The notes: generated by a model not told the origin, from the letters alone. A DNA stretch of 64,000 nt from Aeromonas popoffii (GCF_000820025.1 NZ_CDBI01000051.1:1-64000); one strand, 5' to 3'; numbered from the stretch's first letter, positions 48,192 to 57,964 are shown. Made by a program: numbers and translations.

Positions 48192-48362
48192 TTAAGAGAA
48201 GAAACGCGTGAGTATCCAGGAGTAAGCCATGCCCCCCAGATAGACTCCTACGATCCCCATCACCCCTGACAGGACGGGGGGTGCCGGGATCGGCAATTTG
48301 AGGAAAGAAAACAACAAGCCAACGATAAAGCCGGCCGCTATCGCCAGTAGCACTTCATGCAT
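48192..48362 (-). CDS. XapX domain membrane protein (DUF1427)
   Basis: A 56-residue protein with two membrane helices. The motif LAIAAGFIVGLLFSFLKLPI, followed by PAPPVLSGVMGIVGVYLGG, matches the XapX/DUF1427 family. The ATG at 48362 follows CGGAGG. It lies between nupC and the deo operon, in line with the name (from the xanthosine locus), although its function is unknown. Confidence 0.82.
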   Translation of the reverse strand: MHEVLLAIAAGFIVGLLFSFLKLPIPAPPVLSGVMGIVGVYLGGMAYSWILTRFFS

Positions 48363-48431
48363 ATAACCTCCGATTTGACTCAATTTTTATTATTAGTTTA
48401 GGAAGGAAAACGGTTGTCACCGCCCCAAACG

Positions 48432-48462
48432 CGAACGCCACAGCATTTCGCTGTGGCGTTCG
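48432..48462 (-). terminator. Hairpin after nupC
   Basis: A perfect 13-bp stem (CGAACGCCACAGC and its complement) with a 5-nt loop lies 26 bp past the nupC stop. The T tract on the minus strand is poor, so partial read-through into the XapX gene is possible. Confidence 0.65.
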
Positions 48463-48487
48463 TCTTTACCTGAATATCAGGCAAACA

Positions 48488-49762
48488 TTACATGGCTGTC
48501 AGTGCCAGGAAGAAGCCTGCGATAGTGGCAGACATCAGGTTGGACAGTGACCCCGCCAATACGGCTTTCAGACCAAAGCGAGCAATGGTACCGCGACGAT
48601 TCGGTGCCATTGAGCCCAGACCACCCAGCAGGATGGCAACAGAGGAGAGGTTGGCAAAACCGCACAGGGCGAAGGAGATGATGGCCTTGGTGTGGTCAGA
48701 CATGGGCACGCCATTGATCAGCAGCTCATCCTTCAGATAGGGGGCAAAGTTCAGGTAAGCCACGAATTCGTTCACCACCAGCTTCTGGCCGATGAAGGAA
48801 CCGGCAACCACGGCTTCGCTCCAGGGTACCCCGATCAAGAAGGCCAGCGGGGAGAACAACCAGCCCAGCAGCAGTTCCAGAGAAAGCTCAGGCATGCCGA
48901 ACCACCCACCCACACCGGAGAAAATACCGTTGATCATGGCGATGAGGCCGATGAACGCCAGCAGCATGGCACCCACGTTCAGGGCCAGTTGCAGGCCGGC
49001 GGAGGCACCGGCGGCGGCGGCATCGATCACGTTGGCAGGCTTGTCTTCCAGATCGCCGTCGGCATTGCTTTCGTCATAGTTGGGAGTCTCGGTTTCCGGT
49101 ACCAGCAACTTGGCGAACAGCAGACCACCCGGGGCAGCCATGAAGGAGGCTGCGATCAGGTATTCCATCTTGACGCCCATGGAGGCGTAACCAGCCAGCA
49201 CGGAACCGGCAACGGAGGCCAGACCACCACACATGACGGCGAACAGCTCGGAGTCTGTCATCTTGGAGATGTAGGGACGAACCACCAGCGGCGCTTCAGT
49301 CTGACCGACGAAGATGTTAGCAGTGGCAGACAGGGACTCGGTACGGGAAGTGCCCAGTACTTTTTGCAGGGCACCGCCCAGCAGCTTGATCACCCACTGC
49401 ATGATGCCCAGATAATAGAGAACCGCGATCAGCGAGGAGAAGAAGATGATGACGGGCAGAACGCGGAAGGCAAAGATAAAGCCGCCGCCACCGAACACTT
49501 CAAACATCTTGTTGCTGACCAGGCCACCGAACAGGAAGTCGATGCCACTCTGGCCATAACCGATGACGCTGGAAACGGCATTGGATACACCGACCAGAAT
49601 ATCTCGGCCAACCGGGACGTACAGCACGAATGCACCCAGGCCAGCTTGAATTGCAAAGGCACCGCCTACGGTGCGAATTTTTATTGCTTTGCGATTACTG
49701 GAGAACAGCACCGCGATAAGGATGAGCGTTGCCATCCCCACCAGACCCATAATCAAATTCAT
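48488..49762 (-). CDS. nupC: Concentrative nucleoside transporter NupC
   Basis: An inner-membrane importer of nucleosides with 424 residues from the ATG at 49762, preceded by GAGGAAG. Family blocks include [50 protein letters not shown] and [20 protein letters not shown] Glu-rich loop ([15 protein letters not shown]) resembles the Vibrio cholerae sodium-coupled CNT. Location just upstream of the deo genes fits uptake followed by catabolism. A CRP half-site (AAATGTGA on the minus strand) lies about 120 bp upstream. Confidence 0.95.
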   Translation of the reverse strand: MNLIMGLVGMATLILIAVLFSSNRKAIKIRTVGGAFAIQAGLGAFVLYVPVGRDILVGVSNAVSSVIGYGQSGIDFLFGGLVSNKMFEVFGGGGFIFAFRVLPVIIFFSSLIAVLYYLGIMQWVIKLLGGALQKVLGTSRTESLSATANIFVGQTEAPLVVRPYISKMTDSELFAVMCGGLASVAGSVLAGYASMGVKMEYLIAASFMAAPGGLLFAKLLVPETETPNYDESNADGDLEDKPANVIDAAAAGASAGLQLALNVGAMLLAFIGLIAMINGIFSGVGGWFGMPELSLELLLGWLFSPLAFLIGVPWSEAVVAGSFIGQKLVVNEFVAYLNFAPYLKDELLINGVPMSDHTKAIISFALCGFANLSSVAILLGGLGSMAPNRRGTIARFGLKAVLAGSLSNLMSATIAGFFLALTAM

Positions 49763-49987
49763 TATTAACACTTCCTCTTTAGTAGCACCTTCCAGCTTGT
49801 TAACAGCTTGTATCTCAACGCCATCAATCAAGGGTGCGCATTATACTAATTACGGTGCGACAAAGTAGAATGCTGGTCACATTTTATGAGCATGAAATAC
49901 GCTAGAGGTCGCCAAATTAGACCGCAAACGATTTTTAGTCGCCCCGTTTTTTATCATGATGCTATCAAGAGTTAATCAGGTGTTAAT

Positions 49988-50764
49988 TTAAGCGTGCCTG
50001 AGCGGGAAAGTGTGCAAAGTGGATTCATGTAACACCGCGACAACATGGCTCAAGGGCTGTTGCCGCAATTCGGCCAAGAGTTGTGCAATCTTAGGCAAGT
50101 TGGCGGGGGTATTAGGGAGACCCTGCTGACCCTGTAACGGCATATCGGGCGCATCCGTCTCCAGCAACAGGGCCTCCAGCGGCATGTCGCGGATCGCCTC
50201 CCGGGTCTTGTTGGCCCGCTCATAGCTGATGACGCCACCTATTCCAAGCCTGAACCCAAGCTGCCAGAACGCCTGTCCCTGTTGCAGGGAACCGCTGAAG
50301 GCGTGAATAACGCCACCCCGGGCCGGTTTGAAACGCCTGAGTATTTTTGCGACCGTATCGTTGGCCCGCACCGAGTGGACGATCAGCGGCAACTCATGAT
50401 CCATGGCCAGCCTGATTTGTGCCTCAAACAACTCGACCTGCCCTTCCTGCGGCACATGGGATCGCAGATCCAGTCCACATTCGCCGACCGCCACCAATCC
50501 ACGGGGTCTGGCAGCCAATAACGCTTGCAATCGCGTCAGTGCTCCCTGGGCCTGGGTGCCCACATACCAGGGGTGAATGCCCAGCCCGTAAGTGATCTCC
50601 GGGTACTGCTCCGCCAGCGCCATCACGCGAGCCCAGTTTTCCTCTCCCACAGCGGGGATGATATACTCGCCCACCCCCAACTGCAGACACTCTGCCAGCA
50701 ACGCCGCCCTGTCTGGATCGAAGACGGGAAAATCGAGATGGCAATGGGTGTCGATCAGTTGCAT
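49988..50764 (-). CDS. yjjV: TatD-family metal-dependent hydrolase YjjV
   Basis: A TIM-barrel metal-dependent hydrolase of 258 residues. The metal-binding start IDTHCHLDFPVFD, the block VGECGLDL, the LIVHSVRAN strand and the LLLETDAPDMPL end are present. YjjV lies near the deo operon in E. coli, which favours YjjV over TatD or YcfH. Likely a DNase or deoxyribonucleoside-related enzyme by family. Confidence 0.85.
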   Translation of the reverse strand: MQLIDTHCHLDFPVFDPDRAALLAECLQLGVGEYIIPAVGEENWARVMALAEQYPEITYGLGIHPWYVGTQAQGALTRLQALLAARPRGLVAVGECGLDLRSHVPQEGQVELFEAQIRLAMDHELPLIVHSVRANDTVAKILRRFKPARGGVIHAFSGSLQQGQAFWQLGFRLGIGGVISYERANKTREAIRDMPLEALLLETDAPDMPLQGQQGLPNTPANLPKIAQLLAELRQQPLSHVVAVLHESTLHTFPLRHA

Positions 50765-50807
50765 GTCGTCCTCACCTGTTTGTCGTACTTGATGGCTCTA
50801 CTCAATA

Positions 50808-51422
50808 ATGAAACGCTCGAACCATGGCTTTACCCTGATAGAACTGGTGATGGTTATCATAGTGCTGGGGGTCCTGGCCGTAACGGCAATGCCCCGCTTT
50901 ATCACTCTCAAGGATGATGCCCTCAAGAGCACGGTTGCCGCCACTGCCAGCAGCGTCGCCAGCGCGGTGCAGCTGGCCCATGCGGGCTGGGCGGTCCAGA
51001 CGCAGGATCAGGCACTCTACAATCTGGGCAGCATGGGTCAACGTAACCTCGACATCAACCGTTATGGCTGGCCCGCTGGCACGGATGAGGATCAGGGCCG
51101 CAAGGGGATCAATGAGCCTTACGTCCCAGGTCAGGAAGACTACATCTCGGTCAGCAACCAGGCAGACTGCCGCCTGCTGTTTCAGGGGCTGCTGGACAGC
51201 AGCTATACCGTCGCCTCGGTCGATCAGGATCCCGAGATCCAGCTCAGGGCCGACTACCTTTCCAGCGAGCAACCCGGCAACCATATAGATGAAGACGGCG
51301 AGCCTCACAGCAACTGCCGCTATACCCTGCGCGACTCCATCGCCCGCTTCCCGGCTTACCCGGATGGATTGAGCTTTGACTACAACAGCATTAACGGGGC
51401 CGTGACACGCCATTTTGATTGA
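50808..51422 (+). CDS. Type IV prepilin-like protein (MSHA-like)
   Basis: A 204-residue protein with the class III leader MKRSNHGFTLIELVMVIIVL, so the prepilin peptidase should cut between Gly7 and Phe8, with Glu5 of the mature protein present. The body has two cysteines (ADCRLLF and SNCRYTL) that may form the C-terminal disulfide. No other pilus gene is adjacent, and no strong ribosome-binding site is seen. It is a pilin or pseudopilin by sequence. Which system it serves is unknown. Confidence 0.8.
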   Translation: MKRSNHGFTLIELVMVIIVLGVLAVTAMPRFITLKDDALKSTVAATASSVASAVQLAHAGWAVQTQDQALYNLGSMGQRNLDINRYGWPAGTDEDQGRKGINEPYVPGQEDYISVSNQADCRLLFQGLLDSSYTVASVDQDPEIQLRADYLSSEQPGNHIDEDGEPHSNCRYTLRDSIARFPAYPDGLSFDYNSINGAVTRHFD

Positions 51423-51567
51423 GTGACGAGGCGTCTGGCTCAGGCTCTTGCTGGTCATCTTCGTCATAACGCACCGGCGCGCAGCAACGCCGGTTCTCTG
51501 GGGTGAGTCCCCACTCCTGACACCACGCATCGTAGCGAGCCAACCAGCGTAGCAAGATACCTTTCAT
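51391..51567 (-). CDS. Small conserved protein, 58 residues
   Basis: A small protein beginning MKGILLRWLARYDAWCQEWG, then LTPENRRCCAPVRYDEDD. The pattern (W-x-YD-x-WC-x2-xGLTPENRR) recalls the short DUF5363-type proteins of Vibrio and relatives; that assignment is from memory. The start has AAAGAGGAAAAGGA upstream. Its 3' end overlaps the convergent prepilin gene by 32 bp. Confidence 0.65.
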   Translation of the reverse strand: MKGILLRWLARYDAWCQEWGLTPENRRCCAPVRYDEDDQQEPEPDASSLNQNGVSRPR

Positions 51568-51649
51568 GTTCCTTTTCCTCTTTCCATCACGCCATCCGAT
51601 ACTCTGCCCGATTCCCTCTCGCCAACCCAGTGAGATCGGGCCAACGGCA

Positions 51650-52162
51650 TCATGGCGTTCCGGACGGCAACAGCAGCCCCATGCTGATCTCGTCGACATA
51701 GCCCTCGTCCAGCCGATACGCCTGCCGCCGTAACCCCTCATCCATGAAACCGCACTTGCGGTAGAGTGAATGGGCCACTTCGTTATGCGCCATCACGCCC
51801 AGCTCCAGCCGGCTGACACCCAGCTCGCTGGCAGCCGTGATGAGTGTGCGCAGTAACCGCTCACCCCAACCCAGACCGCGCGCACCAGAACGCAACCCCA
51901 TCACCACCAGTGCACAGTGGCGATTGCGATGCATATTCCCTCCCAGCAGGAGTGCAAAGCCCTGGACCTCACCGGCCAGACTCAGCAGCCACATCCGCTG
52001 ATTGCGGCTGGCCTGCATGGCAGCCAGACGCTGGCGCTGCCCCTCGATGTCGGATGGTCTCTCCCCCGCTTCATACAGCATGAAGCGGGTCTCCCGATCC
52101 AGTTGCTGAAAGAAGTGATCCAGCGCTGCTGCATCCTCCACGCTGGCCAGACGAATCGTCAT
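51650..52162 (-). CDS. GNAT family N-acetyltransferase
   Basis: An acetyltransferase of 170 residues from the ATG at 52162, after AGGGAGGG. The acetyl-CoA-binding motif is GLRSGARGLGWGERLL (R/Q-x-x-G-x-G/A type), and the C-terminal motif HNEVAHSLYRKCGFMDEGLRR is typical. The acceptor is unknown. It is probably transcribed with the 58-residue gene. Confidence 0.87.
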   Translation of the reverse strand: MTIRLASVEDAAALDHFFQQLDRETRFMLYEAGERPSDIEGQRQRLAAMQASRNQRMWLLSLAGEVQGFALLLGGNMHRNRHCALVVMGLRSGARGLGWGERLLRTLITAASELGVSRLELGVMAHNEVAHSLYRKCGFMDEGLRRQAYRLDEGYVDEISMGLLLPSGTP

Positions 52163-52204
52163 GCTTACCCTCCCTGTTTGGCTGCCGCGCCGGATCACGG
52201 GCAT

Positions 52205-52236
52205 AAAAAAACGACTCCATTTGGAGTCGTTTTTTT
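52205..52236. terminator. Hairpin terminator upstream of the GNAT gene
   Basis: The stem ACGACTCCA/TGGAGTCGT is flanked by A and T runs on both sides. It sits between the rRNA methyltransferase gene (which ends at 52345 on the same strand) and the GNAT gene, so on the minus strand it ends the methyltransferase transcript. Confidence 0.85.
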
Positions 52237-52344
52237 ATCAGAGCCATCTGGCCAATGCAATGGATGGCTGCCTGTAACATCAGACCAGTGACTGCGTCCA
52301 CGCAGCTGGATAGATCCACTGGCCGCGCCCAGTCCAGCCTTCTG

Positions 52345-53697
52345 TCAGCCCTTGGCTGGCAGGCTCAGACGGGCAACCGCCTCCACATGCATGGAGTGCG
52401 GGAACATGTCCACCGGCTGCACTTCGTCCAGCACGAAGCCCTGCTTGACCAACCAGGCGAGATCGCGGGCCAGGGTCTGCGGGTTGCAGGAAACATAGAC
52501 CAGACGGCGCGGTGCCATGGCAACCAGCGTCTGCAGCACCGCCTTGTCACAACCCTTGCGGGGCGGATCCAGCACCACCACATCGGCGGTCACGCCCTGA
52601 GCGTGCAGCTCGGGCATCAGCTGCTCGGCCTTGCCCACGTGGAATTCGGTATGCTCGATGCCGTTGAGGGCGGCGTTGCGACGGGCATCGCTAATGGCGC
52701 TCTCCACCGACTCTATTCCCACTACCTTGGCGGCCTTGCCTGCCAGGAACAGGGAGATGGTGCCGATACCACAATAGATGTCGAATACCGTCTCGTTGCC
52801 AGTCAGCTCGGCATACTCGAGGGCGCTGGAGTAGAGCACATCGGTCTGGGTCGGGTTGTTCTGGAAGAAAGAGAGCGGCGAGATCTCGAACTCGAGTTCA
52901 TGGATCTTGTCGCGGATCACCCCTTCTCCCAGCAGCACCCGGTTGCTCGCGCCCAGAATGCGGTTGGTACGCTCATCGTTGATGTTCTGTACCAGGGTGG
53001 TAATGGGCAGATCGCTCAGGGCCGCCAGCAGCTCGGCTTCGAACGGCAGCGCTTCACCCAGGGTCACCAGCACCACCATCAGCTCGCCACTCTTGAAGCC
53101 CTTGCGGGTCATCAGGTTGCGCACGCAGCCGGTGTGGTTCACTTCGTCATAGGCGGCAATGTCGTGCTCGCGCATCCAGTTGCGCACCCGGGCATTGAGC
53201 GCCACGTGCAGCGGGTCCTGCACGGCGCAATCGTCCGCCGTGATGAGATCGTGGGAGTGCTTGCGATAGAAGCCAATCTCGGCACCGGCTTCACAGCCAC
53301 GCACCGCATATTGCGCCTTGTTGCGATAGGCGAACGGACTCTCCATGCCGAGGATCGGGTTAACCTTGCTGTCACCCAGCCCGACCTGTTCCAGTGCGCT
53401 CTGCACCAGCGCCTGCTTGAGCTTGAGCTGAGCCGGGTAGGCCAGCGGGCGCACCTGACAGCCGCCGCACTCTGTGTTGGGGCAAAAATCGGCGACCCGA
53501 TCGGCGGACGGCTGGAGCAGCTCGGTCACCTTGCCATGCAGATAGTTTGGCTTGACCTCGGTCAGCTCCACCAACGCCTGCTCACCGGGCAGCAGACCTT
53601 CGACAAACAGGGGGCGATCGAACAGGCGTCCCTTGCCATCCCCTTTGTCGGTCAGTTCCTGGATCTCGATCTGGTGTTGATGTCCCACTAACGGCAT
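52345..53697 (-). CDS. rlmD: 23S rRNA (uracil-C5)-methyltransferase, RumA/RlmD superfamily
   Basis: A TrmA-class m5U methyltransferase with a TRAM domain (about 1-60). An iron-sulfur Cys set is visible in FCPNTECGGCQVRP, the SAM motif is VFDIYCGIGTISLFLAG, and the catalytic Cys lies in VYVSCNPQTLARDL. It has 450 residues from the ATG at 53697 with GGAG upstream. The style (DPPRKGCDKAVLQT, ELTEVKPNYLHGKVTEL) is closer to the Firmicutes RlmCD/YefA form than to E. coli RlmD. The target uridine (1939, 747 or both) is therefore uncertain. Confidence 0.8.
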   Translation of the reverse strand: MPLVGHQHQIEIQELTDKGDGKGRLFDRPLFVEGLLPGEQALVELTEVKPNYLHGKVTELLQPSADRVADFCPNTECGGCQVRPLAYPAQLKLKQALVQSALEQVGLGDSKVNPILGMESPFAYRNKAQYAVRGCEAGAEIGFYRKHSHDLITADDCAVQDPLHVALNARVRNWMREHDIAAYDEVNHTGCVRNLMTRKGFKSGELMVVLVTLGEALPFEAELLAALSDLPITTLVQNINDERTNRILGASNRVLLGEGVIRDKIHELEFEISPLSFFQNNPTQTDVLYSSALEYAELTGNETVFDIYCGIGTISLFLAGKAAKVVGIESVESAISDARRNAALNGIEHTEFHVGKAEQLMPELHAQGVTADVVVLDPPRKGCDKAVLQTLVAMAPRRLVYVSCNPQTLARDLAWLVKQGFVLDEVQPVDMFPHSMHVEAVARLSLPAKG

Positions 53698-53832
53698 GAG
53701 CGGCTCCAAAGGCGTAGAAATAATGATGGGGAAAATGGGGCAAGCCCATTAAGGGTGGCAGAGTTTAGCGGAGATCCTGTCAAATTGCAGGCATAAAAGG
53801 TGGAGCAAGGCGCACTCCACTTTTGCAGACAT

Positions 53833-53858
53833 AAAAAAACCGCCGGCATAACCGGCGG
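53833..53858 (-). terminator. Terminator after amtB
   Basis: The stem CCGCCGG/CCGGCGG, followed on the minus strand by seven T, lies 29 bp past the amtB stop. Confidence 0.88.
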
Positions 53859-53887
53859 CGATCCTGTCAGCAAGTAACCCGACGCTG

Positions 53888-55330
53888 TTACAGGCTATAG
53901 GCTTTTTCACCGTGGGTGGTGACATCCAGCCCTTCGCGCTCTGCATCTTCCTTCACTCGCAGGCCGATGAGCAGATCCACCAGCTTGTAGGCCACGACCG
54001 AGACGGCCCCGGACCAGAGGATAGTGACCCCGACCCCGATGGCCTGGATCTTGACCTGGGCCAGGATGGAGTAGCCTTCCGCGACCTGGTTGGTGACATA
54101 GTCCCACACTCCGGTGCCGCCCAGATCCGGACTGGCAAAGACGCCGGTCAGCAGGGCACCGAGAATGCCGCATACCCCATGCACGCCAAACACATCCAGG
54201 CTATCATCGGCTCCCAGCAGACGCTTGAGTCCATGAACCCCCCACAAACCAGCCACGCCGCTGATGAGGCCCATCATCAGGCCACCGCCAACCCCGACGA
54301 AACCGGCCGCCGGCGTGATCACCACCAGACCGGAGACGGCGCCGGAGGCTGCACCCAGCAGGGAGGGACGACCCTTCATCATCCACTCGGCCAAGGTCCA
54401 GGAGAGCGCAGCCGCCGCCGGTGCCACCCAGGTATTGATGAAAGCCAGTGCAGCTATGCCATTGGCTTCCAGCGCGGAACCGGCGTTGAAACCGAACCAA
54501 CCGAACCAGAGCAGGGAGGCCCCTATCATGGTCATGGTGAGGCTGTGCGGTGTCATGGGATCACGTCCGTAACCCAGACGCTTGCCCACCAGATAAGCCC
54601 CCACCAGACCCGCCACGGCGGCGTTGATGTGCACCACAGTGCCGCCCGCAAAATCCAGTGCACCATGCCGGAACAGATACCCGGCCGTCGCTGTCGCGGT
54701 TGCCGCTGCCTCGGCCGTGGTATAGGCATCCGGACCCGCCCAATACCACACCATGTGGGCCAGCGGTATGTAGGCGAAGGTGAACCAGATCACCGAAAAC
54801 AGCAGCACGGCGGCAAACTTGATACGTTCGGCGAAGGCGCCCACTATCAGACCGCAGGTGATGGCCGCAAAAGCCCCCTGGAACACCACGTAGATGAACT
54901 CGCTGATACCGACCCCCTTGCTGAAGGTCGCTGCAATGGAGTCTGGCGTAACCCCCTTGAGCAGCACCTTGCTAAAGGATCCGTAGACACTGCTGCCCTC
55001 GGTAAAAGCCAGCGAATAACCGTAGAGGATCCACAGCACGCTGATGAGCGAGAACAAGGTGAACACCTGCATCAACACGCTCAGCATGTTCTTGCTGCGC
55101 ACCAGGCCGCCATAGAACAGGGCCAGTCCCGGAATGGACATCAGGATCACCAGTGCCGCCGACAGCAGCATCCAGCTATTATCCCCCTTGTTGATGGTCA
55201 CTCCGGCAGCAACTGGCACCGCAGCCAGCACGATGTCGGCCGACGCGGCCACCACCTCTTCAGCCCAACTGGGGGCGGCCAGCAAGGCGGCAAGCGCCAA
55301 CAAACCTGTCATCACGAGTCTTTTGAGCAT
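53888..55330 (-). CDS. amtB: Ammonium transporter AmtB
   Basis: An ammonium channel of 480 residues from the ATG at 55330. A signal peptide (about 1-23) and eleven membrane helices are expected. The twin channel histidines lie in GTVVHINAAVAGLVGA and FGVHGVCGILGALLTG; the family signature region is FYGGLVRSKNMLSVLMQ. Its usual partner glnK is absent on both sides. A sigma-54 promoter and an NtrC-like site lie upstream. Confidence 0.95.
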   Translation of the reverse strand: MLKRLVMTGLLALAALLAAPSWAEEVVAASADIVLAAVPVAAGVTINKGDNSWMLLSAALVILMSIPGLALFYGGLVRSKNMLSVLMQVFTLFSLISVLWILYGYSLAFTEGSSVYGSFSKVLLKGVTPDSIAATFSKGVGISEFIYVVFQGAFAAITCGLIVGAFAERIKFAAVLLFSVIWFTFAYIPLAHMVWYWAGPDAYTTAEAAATATATAGYLFRHGALDFAGGTVVHINAAVAGLVGAYLVGKRLGYGRDPMTPHSLTMTMIGASLLWFGWFGFNAGSALEANGIAALAFINTWVAPAAAALSWTLAEWMMKGRPSLLGAASGAVSGLVVITPAAGFVGVGGGLMMGLISGVAGLWGVHGLKRLLGADDSLDVFGVHGVCGILGALLTGVFASPDLGGTGVWDYVTNQVAEGYSILAQVKIQAIGVGVTILWSGAVSVVAYKLVDLLIGLRVKEDAEREGLDVTTHGEKAYSL

Positions 55331-55496
55331 ACAGCCATCTCCTTCCCTGTCGTCCCGGCACCTGTCCGGGCTCATTTCCTGATATGAACATCGAATCCGA
55401 GAATCCCCACAAACTCACACTCCACACACACACTTGCCACAACCTTGGTCATGCTTCCTTCATCGGGCAGCGTCATGGCGACATGATTGCTTTAAA

Positions 55497-55511
55497 GCAT
55501 AAAACAGGCCA
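55497..55511 (-). promoter_or_regulatory. Candidate sigma-54 promoter of amtB
   Basis: On the minus strand TGGCCTGTTTTATGC keeps the -24 GG and -12 GC with the correct spacing of TGGC-N9-GC. It is about 170 bp upstream of the amtB start. Nitrogen control through NtrC and sigma-54 is well known for amtB. Confidence 0.55.
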
Positions 55512-55521
55512 ACTCACTAAA

Positions 55522-55535
55522 TTGATTTAAATCAA
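55522..55535. promoter_or_regulatory. FNR-type palindrome upstream of amtB
   Basis: TTGATTTAAATCAA is identical to the distal cydA box. It sits between the sigma-54 promoter and the NtrC-like site. It could add oxygen control, or be a chance match. Confidence 0.45.
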
Positions 55536-55562
55536 CATCTTAATGTCACGCAGGCGGGCTAG

Positions 55563-55579
55563 CGCACCAGATTGGAGCA
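55563..55579. promoter_or_regulatory. NtrC-like binding site upstream of amtB
   Basis: CGCACCAGATTGGAGCA fits the NtrC dyad TGCAC-N7-GTGCA with two changes. It lies about 60 bp upstream of the sigma-54 promoter, a usual enhancer distance. Confidence 0.5.
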
Positions 55580-55759
55580 TAAGGCTCGCTAACCTGAGCA
55601 AGCGCGCACTTCTGCTGTGCAGCGCAACCAGCACGCACCGAAATAGAGCAGATCATAGGCCGGGATAGACCGCTGAGCGGTCACGGACGCACAGCCAAAT
55701 GCGGCAAAAACAAGCCATCCAGCCTACACGCGATGAGGATTACCCAAGCAAAAGGGATA

Positions 55760-55833
55760 CAGAAAAACAAAAGGCCACCCGCAGGGCGGCCTTAAGCCAT
55801 TGAAATATAAATAGTGCCAGGGTCTCTATCGAA
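55760..55833. repeat. Left copy of a diverged direct repeat flanking the bet module
   Basis: This 74-bp segment contains the hairpin AAGGCCACCCGC...GGCGGCCTT, then CATTGAAAT and GTGCCAGGGTC...TCGAA. A similar 76-bp segment lies at 62905-62980. By eye about three quarters of positions agree, beyond the hairpin alone. The order (terminator, then a tRNA-3'-end-like GTGCC...TCGAA) suggests old att sites. The rest of 55580-56265 has no recognisable gene. Confidence 0.5.
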
Positions 55834-56265
55834 ACGAGAAATGACAAAACTGATTTCAAAGGGAAACGTTAGATGTGAATTTTACTTACTACCCGCACCA
55901 GTGACGCTGGCTTCCGTACCTTCGCATCAGAGTGGGTATCTCCAGCCCCAAGTGGCCGCTACTCCCGGGGCGTTCTTACAGGGGAACCGAAGGTATTGAG
56001 TTTGTTTATCGCGCCCACATACGCCATCACGGCTCCAATCTGACCATTATATTTTGCAGGCTGGTAAAGCAACTCATTAGCCCGACGCTGAGCATGAGAC
56101 ATTACAACCCGCATGTGGGGAGGTGCCCCATGAACAAGATGACATGGCTGGGTATGCTCGTTGGGTAACAGGTCGGTTCAGTGAGGAAAACGGCCTGTGT
56201 GCTGGCCGCTTTACCCTCGGAATTGTTCAGCAAGGCGTTGTGGCACTAGGGTTGGCGGTTGTGTA

Positions 56266-57954
56266 TCAGATAGCCCTTTGTTTTGTGAGGCGTGGCATAG
56301 TGTCACCCGCCGTGAAGTATTTTACTGTGCTGCGCGGCAGTGGGGCGCGGCCACGGATGTTGTCGGCAATCTTCTCGGCCATCATGATGGTCGGGGCATT
56401 GAGATTGCCAGTGACGATCAACGGCATGATCGAGGCATCGACCACACGCAACCCTTCGATGCCATGCACCCGTCCCTGACCATCGACCACGGCCATGTCG
56501 TCTTCGCCCATTTTGCAGGAGCACGAGGGGTGGTAAGCCGTTTCCGCATGCTCACGGATAAAGGCATCCAGTTCGGCATCGCTCTGCACGTCCTTGCCGG
56601 GGCTGATTTCGCGCCCGCGATACGGGTCCAGCGCCGCTTGCGCCATGATTTCGCGGGTGATGCGGATGCCGTCGCGGAACTCACGCCAATCCTGCTCGGT
56701 GGCCATGTAATTGAACAGAATGCTCGGGTGCTGGCGCGGGTCTTTGGATTTGATCTGGATGCGCCCGCGACTGGGGGAACGCATGGAGCCCATGTGCGCC
56801 TGGAAGCCATGTTCTTTCACCCCATTACTGCCGTTGTAGTTAATCGCCACCGGCAGGAAGTGGTACTGAATGTTCGGCCATTCGAACTCGGCGCTGGAAC
56901 GGATAAACCCGCCAGCCTCGAACTGGTTGCTGGCACCTATGCCCGTGCCCTGAAACAGCCACTGCGCGCCGATGGCGGGCTGATTCCACCATTGCAGCGC
57001 CGGGAACAGCGACACCGGTTCTTTGCAGGCGTATTGCAGATACAGCTCGAGGTGATCCTGCAGGTTCTGGCCAACGCCCGGCAGATCGTGGACCACGGGG
57101 ATCTGCAGTTCATTCAGCAGAGCTGCCGGGCCGACGCCGGAACGTTGAAGGATTTGAGGGGAGGCAATTGCGCCGCTGCACAGCAACACTTCGCGACGGG
57201 CGTTAGCGATGTGCGGGGTGTTGCTGTCACCCACCAGGTAGGTCGCACCAATGGCACGCTTGGCGCTAAATAGGATGCGATCGGTCAAGGCGTGGGTGAC
57301 GATAGTCAGGTTGGGACGGGCACGGGCCTGGTCCAGATAGCCGCGTGCGGTGCTGGAGCGCCGGCCTTTGGGCGTGACGGTACGATCCATCGGGCCAAAG
57401 CCTTCTTGCTGATAGCCGTTGAGGTCGTCGGTACGCGGATAACCGGCTTGCACGCCGGCTTCGACCATGGCGTGGAACAGCGGGTTGTTGCCATGCTTCG
57501 GCGTGGTCACGCTCACCGGGCCTTCGCCGCCGTGGTAATCATTTGCCCCGATGTCACGGGTTTCGGCTTTGCGAAAATACGGCAGGCAATCCAGGTAGCT
57601 CCACTCTTCCAGGCCTTTTTCCTTGGCCCAGCCGTCGTAGTCCATGGCGTTGCCACGGATATAGCACATGCCGTTGATCAGCGATGAGCCGCCCAAACCT
57701 TTGCCACGCCCGCATTCCATACGGCGGTTGTTCATGTGCGGTTCGGGGTCGGTCAGGTACACCCAGTTATACCGCCGACCTTGCAGGGGGTAGGCCAGGG
57801 CGGCGGGCATTTGCGTGCGAAAGTCCAGGCGATGGTCTGGACCGCCCGCTTCGATCAGCAGCACGCTGACGTCCGCGTCTTCGGTCAGGCGGGTGGCCAA
57901 TACGTTACCAGCTGAGCCGGCACCGATGATGATGTAATCGAATTCTTGTGGCAT
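56266..57954 (-). CDS. betA: Choline dehydrogenase BetA
   Basis: An FAD-dependent GMC oxidoreductase that oxidises choline to betaine aldehyde. It has 562 residues from the ATG at 57954 (AGGAGC upstream). The FAD motif is [17 protein letters not shown], and the GMC signatures are [20 protein letters not shown] and [17 protein letters not shown]. The C-terminal [16 protein letters not shown] closes the FAD domain. It follows betB with a REP-like spacer. Confidence 0.95.
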   Translation of the reverse strand: MPQEFDYIIIGAGSAGNVLATRLTEDADVSVLLIEAGGPDHRLDFRTQMPAALAYPLQGRRYNWVYLTDPEPHMNNRRMECGRGKGLGGSSLINGMCYIRGNAMDYDGWAKEKGLEEWSYLDCLPYFRKAETRDIGANDYHGGEGPVSVTTPKHGNNPLFHAMVEAGVQAGYPRTDDLNGYQQEGFGPMDRTVTPKGRRSSTARGYLDQARARPNLTIVTHALTDRILFSAKRAIGATYLVGDSNTPHIANARREVLLCSGAIASPQILQRSGVGPAALLNELQIPVVHDLPGVGQNLQDHLELYLQYACKEPVSLFPALQWWNQPAIGAQWLFQGTGIGASNQFEAGGFIRSSAEFEWPNIQYHFLPVAINYNGSNGVKEHGFQAHMGSMRSPSRGRIQIKSKDPRQHPSILFNYMATEQDWREFRDGIRITREIMAQAALDPYRGREISPGKDVQSDAELDAFIREHAETAYHPSCSCKMGEDDMAVVDGQGRVHGIEGLRVVDASIMPLIVTGNLNAPTIMMAEKIADNIRGRAPLPRSTVKYFTAGDTMPRLTKQRAI

Positions 57955-57964
57955 AGAAGCTCCT

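Noticed and set aside
48013-48195. A 60-codon plus-strand frame upstream of deoC
   Set aside because: No ribosome-binding site, no family resemblance, and it lies in the regulatory region between two minus-strand units.
53912-55387. A 491-codon plus-strand frame opposite amtB
   Set aside because: The amtB frame has full family motifs. The opposite frame is His/Gln/Gly-rich with no recognisable domain.
56123-56479. A 118-codon plus-strand frame at the 3' end of betA
   Set aside because: More than half is antisense to betA, and the rest shows no recognisable motif.
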